Below are positions 37,331 to 37,810 of a stretch of DNA of 37,810 nt, piece after piece. The notes below the pieces were generated by a model, which saw only the letters and a list, made by a program, of their open reading frames with translations, made no database searches and was not told where the DNA came from. The translations under genes were made by a program, and so were the position numbers. Each line of letters begins with the position of its first letter. Position 1 is the first letter of the stretch. Source of the DNA: Limosilactobacillus vaginalis DSM 5837 = ATCC 49540 (GTDB lineage Bacteria > Bacillota > Bacilli > Lactobacillales > Lactobacillaceae); the NCBI RefSeq assembly GCF_000159435.1, contig NZ_GG693415.1, positions 100,906 through 138,715 of the forward strand. The letters run 5' to 3'.

Positions 37331-37798
37331 ATGGCCAAAAAACATGAAAATAACGATAATTTAATTGCTCAAAATAAAAAGGCCCGTCATGATTATTTTG
37401 TAACTGACACTTATGAAGCAGGTCTGGTTTTAACGGGGACGGAGATTAAATCTGTACGAGCACACCGGGTTAACCTAAAAGATGGCTTTGCTCAGATTCG
37501 TAATGGCGAAGCATGGTTAATGAACGTTCATATTAGTGAATATGATAATGGAACCTTTTTCAATCAGGATCCACTTCGTAATCGCAAACTGCTTCTCCAC
37601 AAAAAAGAGATTCATAAATTGACCGGTGCTCTTCAGGATAAGGGAGTTACCCTTATTCCGTTAAAAATGTACATTAAACACGGCTATGCAAAGGTCCTTC
37701 TCGGTCTCGCTAAAGGAAAGCACGAATACGATAAACGTGAATCCATCAAGCGCCGCGAAGCCAACCGCGAGATGGAACGAGTGATGAAGCATTATTAG
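37331..37798 (+). CDS. smpB: SsrA-binding protein SmpB
   Basis: SmpB binds tmRNA and carries it to stalled ribosomes in trans-translation. The 155-residue protein has the conserved core [20 protein letters not shown], the TEIKSVR motif, and the C-terminal [19 protein letters not shown] tail that enters the mRNA channel. GGGGGG (37320-37325) serves ATG 37331. It is next to rnr, whose product degrades the non-stop mRNAs released by this system. No tmRNA gene lies in the 12 nt that remain in the window. Confidence 0.97.
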   Translation: MAKKHENNDNLIAQNKKARHDYFVTDTYEAGLVLTGTEIKSVRAHRVNLKDGFAQIRNGEAWLMNVHISEYDNGTFFNQDPLRNRKLLLHKKEIHKLTGALQDKGVTLIPLKMYIKHGYAKVLLGLAKGKHEYDKRESIKRREANREMERVMKHY

Positions 37799-37810
37799 AG
37801 AAAGAGTGCG

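Noticed and set aside
37039-37345. Minus-strand ORFs of 99-100 codons opposite the RNase R tail
   Set aside because: They are shadows of the repetitive His/Asn/Arg-coding sequence, with no promoter or ribosome site.

Overview
The window is a gene-dense stretch of chromosome from a low-GC Gram-positive bacterium. Gene order, ATG/GTG/TTG starts with strong Shine-Dalgarno sequences, and protein sequences all point to Lactobacillaceae, and by eye best to a Limosilactobacillus (L. reuteri group). The genus is an inference; no search was run. No rRNA, CRISPR array, prophage or intact mobile element is present.

Layout. (1) 1-259: leader of secA, with two hairpins at the left edge that may be the tail of an IS200/IS605-type element. 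(2) 260-9550: core block secA, prfB (with a programmed +1 frameshift), a PspC-domain protein, a small four-helix membrane protein, hprK, lgt, gpsA, galU, trxB. (3) 9672-12696: a GT8 glycosyltransferase gene broken by one in-frame stop, then phosphoglucomutase. (4) 12759-15683, minus strand: a 974-residue LTA-synthase-type membrane enzyme with an unusually long membrane part. (5) 15947-20865: uvrB-uvrA behind a LexA-like box. (6) 21071-23902: rapZ-yvcK-whiA, convergent with clpP, whose promoter carries both a CtsR site and a CIRCE-like repeat. (7) 24667-25426: two small, divergently transcribed genes of unknown function, each with its own promoter and terminator. (8) 25594-25665: tRNA-Arg(CCG), minus strand. 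(9) 25944-30489: lower glycolysis, gap-pgk-tpiA-eno, with terminator-like hairpins between genes and a perfect cre site upstream; no cggR is present. (10) 30738-33774: amino acid permease and a ClC antiporter. (11) 33840-37798: secG, carboxylesterase, rnr, smpB, the usual Firmicutes order.

How the parts connect. HprK makes the HPr-Ser-P cofactor of CcpA, and the cre upstream of gap would be the matching output. GalU and phosphoglucomutase together make UDP-glucose for envelope glycans. Lgt, SecA, SecG and the LtaS-like protein serve the envelope. RNase R and SmpB belong to trans-translation and RNA quality control. Stress control is visible at two places: the SOS box at uvrBA and the CtsR/HrcA-type sites at clpP.

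Most genes are ordinary housekeeping genes. The items most worth a second look are the GT8 nonsense codon and its unusual C-terminal domain, the LtaS-like protein with an acyltransferase-like membrane half, the doubly controlled clpP promoter, the two unknown small genes, and a possible structured RNA element found on both sides of trxB.
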